Positions 47,845 to 47,871 of a stretch of DNA of 47,871 bases are shown piece by piece. Origin of the DNA: an uncultured Mycoplasma sp. (GTDB taxonomy: Bacteria; Bacillota_I; Bacilli_A; RF39; UBA660); NCBI GenBank assembly GCA_902493595.1, contig CABUPU010000008.1, positions 1 to 47,871 of the forward strand. Reading direction: 5' to 3'. Both the position numbers and the translations under genes were made by a program. How positions within the stretch are numbered: the stretch's first letter is position 1; each line of letters begins with the position of its first letter. The notes beneath the pieces are model-generated. The model was not told where the DNA came from. It searched no databases and saw only the letters and a program-made list of their open reading frames with translations.

Positions 47845-47871
47845 TTAATCTATTTGATTGATCCTTTCTAT
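47845..47871 (-). CDS. Possible 3' end of the gene upstream of gmk
   Basis: The last codons before TAA read IERINQID at the right edge. The end resembles the tail of YicC proteins, whose gene often lies before gmk, but eight residues are too few to be sure. Confidence 0.25.
   Translation of the reverse strand: MERINQID

Noticed and set aside
1..47871. CRISPR array near the double-HEPN protein
   Set aside because: No series of regularly spaced direct repeats is visible near 11.9-15.3 kb or elsewhere, and no Cas1/Cas2 is encoded.
1..47871. Reassigned UGA (Trp) code, as in mycoplasmas
   Set aside because: Conserved Trp positions use TGG, and TGA ends several well-defined genes at the expected length (grpE, mtnN, gmk, RhuM).
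1..47871. tRNA, rRNA or known riboswitch genes
   Set aside because: No cloverleaf with TTCRA loop, no rRNA-like GC-rich block and no recognised riboswitch core was seen. The leaders here are mostly too short to hold one.

Overview
The window is one contiguous piece of a very AT-rich (low-GC) bacterial chromosome that uses the standard code: Trp is TGG, and TGA ends many genes (grpE, the phosphodiesterase gene, mtnN, gmk). Strong GGAGG-type ribosome sites, an HrcA/CIRCE heat-shock operon, RbgA, an LtaS-like enzyme and CadC-type metal control point to Bacillota/Bacilli. The style fits an uncultured gut lineage such as RF39-like Bacilli, but that placement is inference. Almost every gene lies on the minus strand. 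The exceptions are an IS110-type transposase and a 49-residue peptide gene.

Layout, left to right (transcription mostly right to left). 1-4 kb: a truncated type IV pilin-like gene, a radical SAM/SPASM protein and two related membrane-anchored surface proteins. 4-12 kb: an Rpn-type nuclease, then the heat-shock operon hrcA-grpE-(100-aa unknown)-dnaK-pepF-dnaJ, driven by a consensus promoter sandwiched between two CIRCE operators. 12-15.3 kb: a tightly overlapping four-gene operon encoding two small membrane proteins, an alkaline-phosphatase-superfamily phosphodiesterase and a protein with two HEPN-type RNxxxH motifs. 15.4-30 kb: an accessory region with three N-terminally anchored surface proteins, a P-type ATPase, a sigma-70-family factor, mtnN and neighbours, a DUF4143-type AAA ATPase bounded by 47-bp repeats, and an amidoligase. 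29.8-35.6 kb: the housekeeping chain rbgA-rnhB-ltaS-like-topA. 35.5-39 kb: a RhuM / nucleoside-deoxyribosyltransferase / RhuM cassette array inserted at the 5' end of rbgA. 39-44.6 kb: membrane proteins, the IS110 element and a J-domain protein. 44.7-47.9 kb: a CPC-type heavy-metal ATPase with its ArsR/CadC repressor, then gmk.

The most interesting structure is at 26.9-29.8 kb. Two paralogous surface proteins share a C-terminal 75-bp stretch with an untranslated 75-bp copy lying between their genes. That copy is full of AAC codons, and the proteins differ mostly where it has adenines. This is the template/variable-repeat signature of a diversity-generating retroelement (DGR), although no reverse transcriptase is in the window. 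One of these genes (start 29579) and a third surface-protein gene (start 16905) each sit just downstream of a 20-21 bp perfect inverted-repeat pair. Each pair encloses about 90-110 bp with a promoter facing away from the gene towards a terminator, as expected for an invertible phase-variation switch in the OFF position. The crossover cores match within a locus but differ between loci. If both readings hold, one surface protein is both phase-variable and sequence-diversified.

Other points worth a second look are the double-HEPN operon, a candidate IS110 bridge RNA with its own promoter, the RhuM cassette duplication, and a possible type I toxin-like peptide gene. All functional assignments come from reading motifs by eye; no database or structure search was run.
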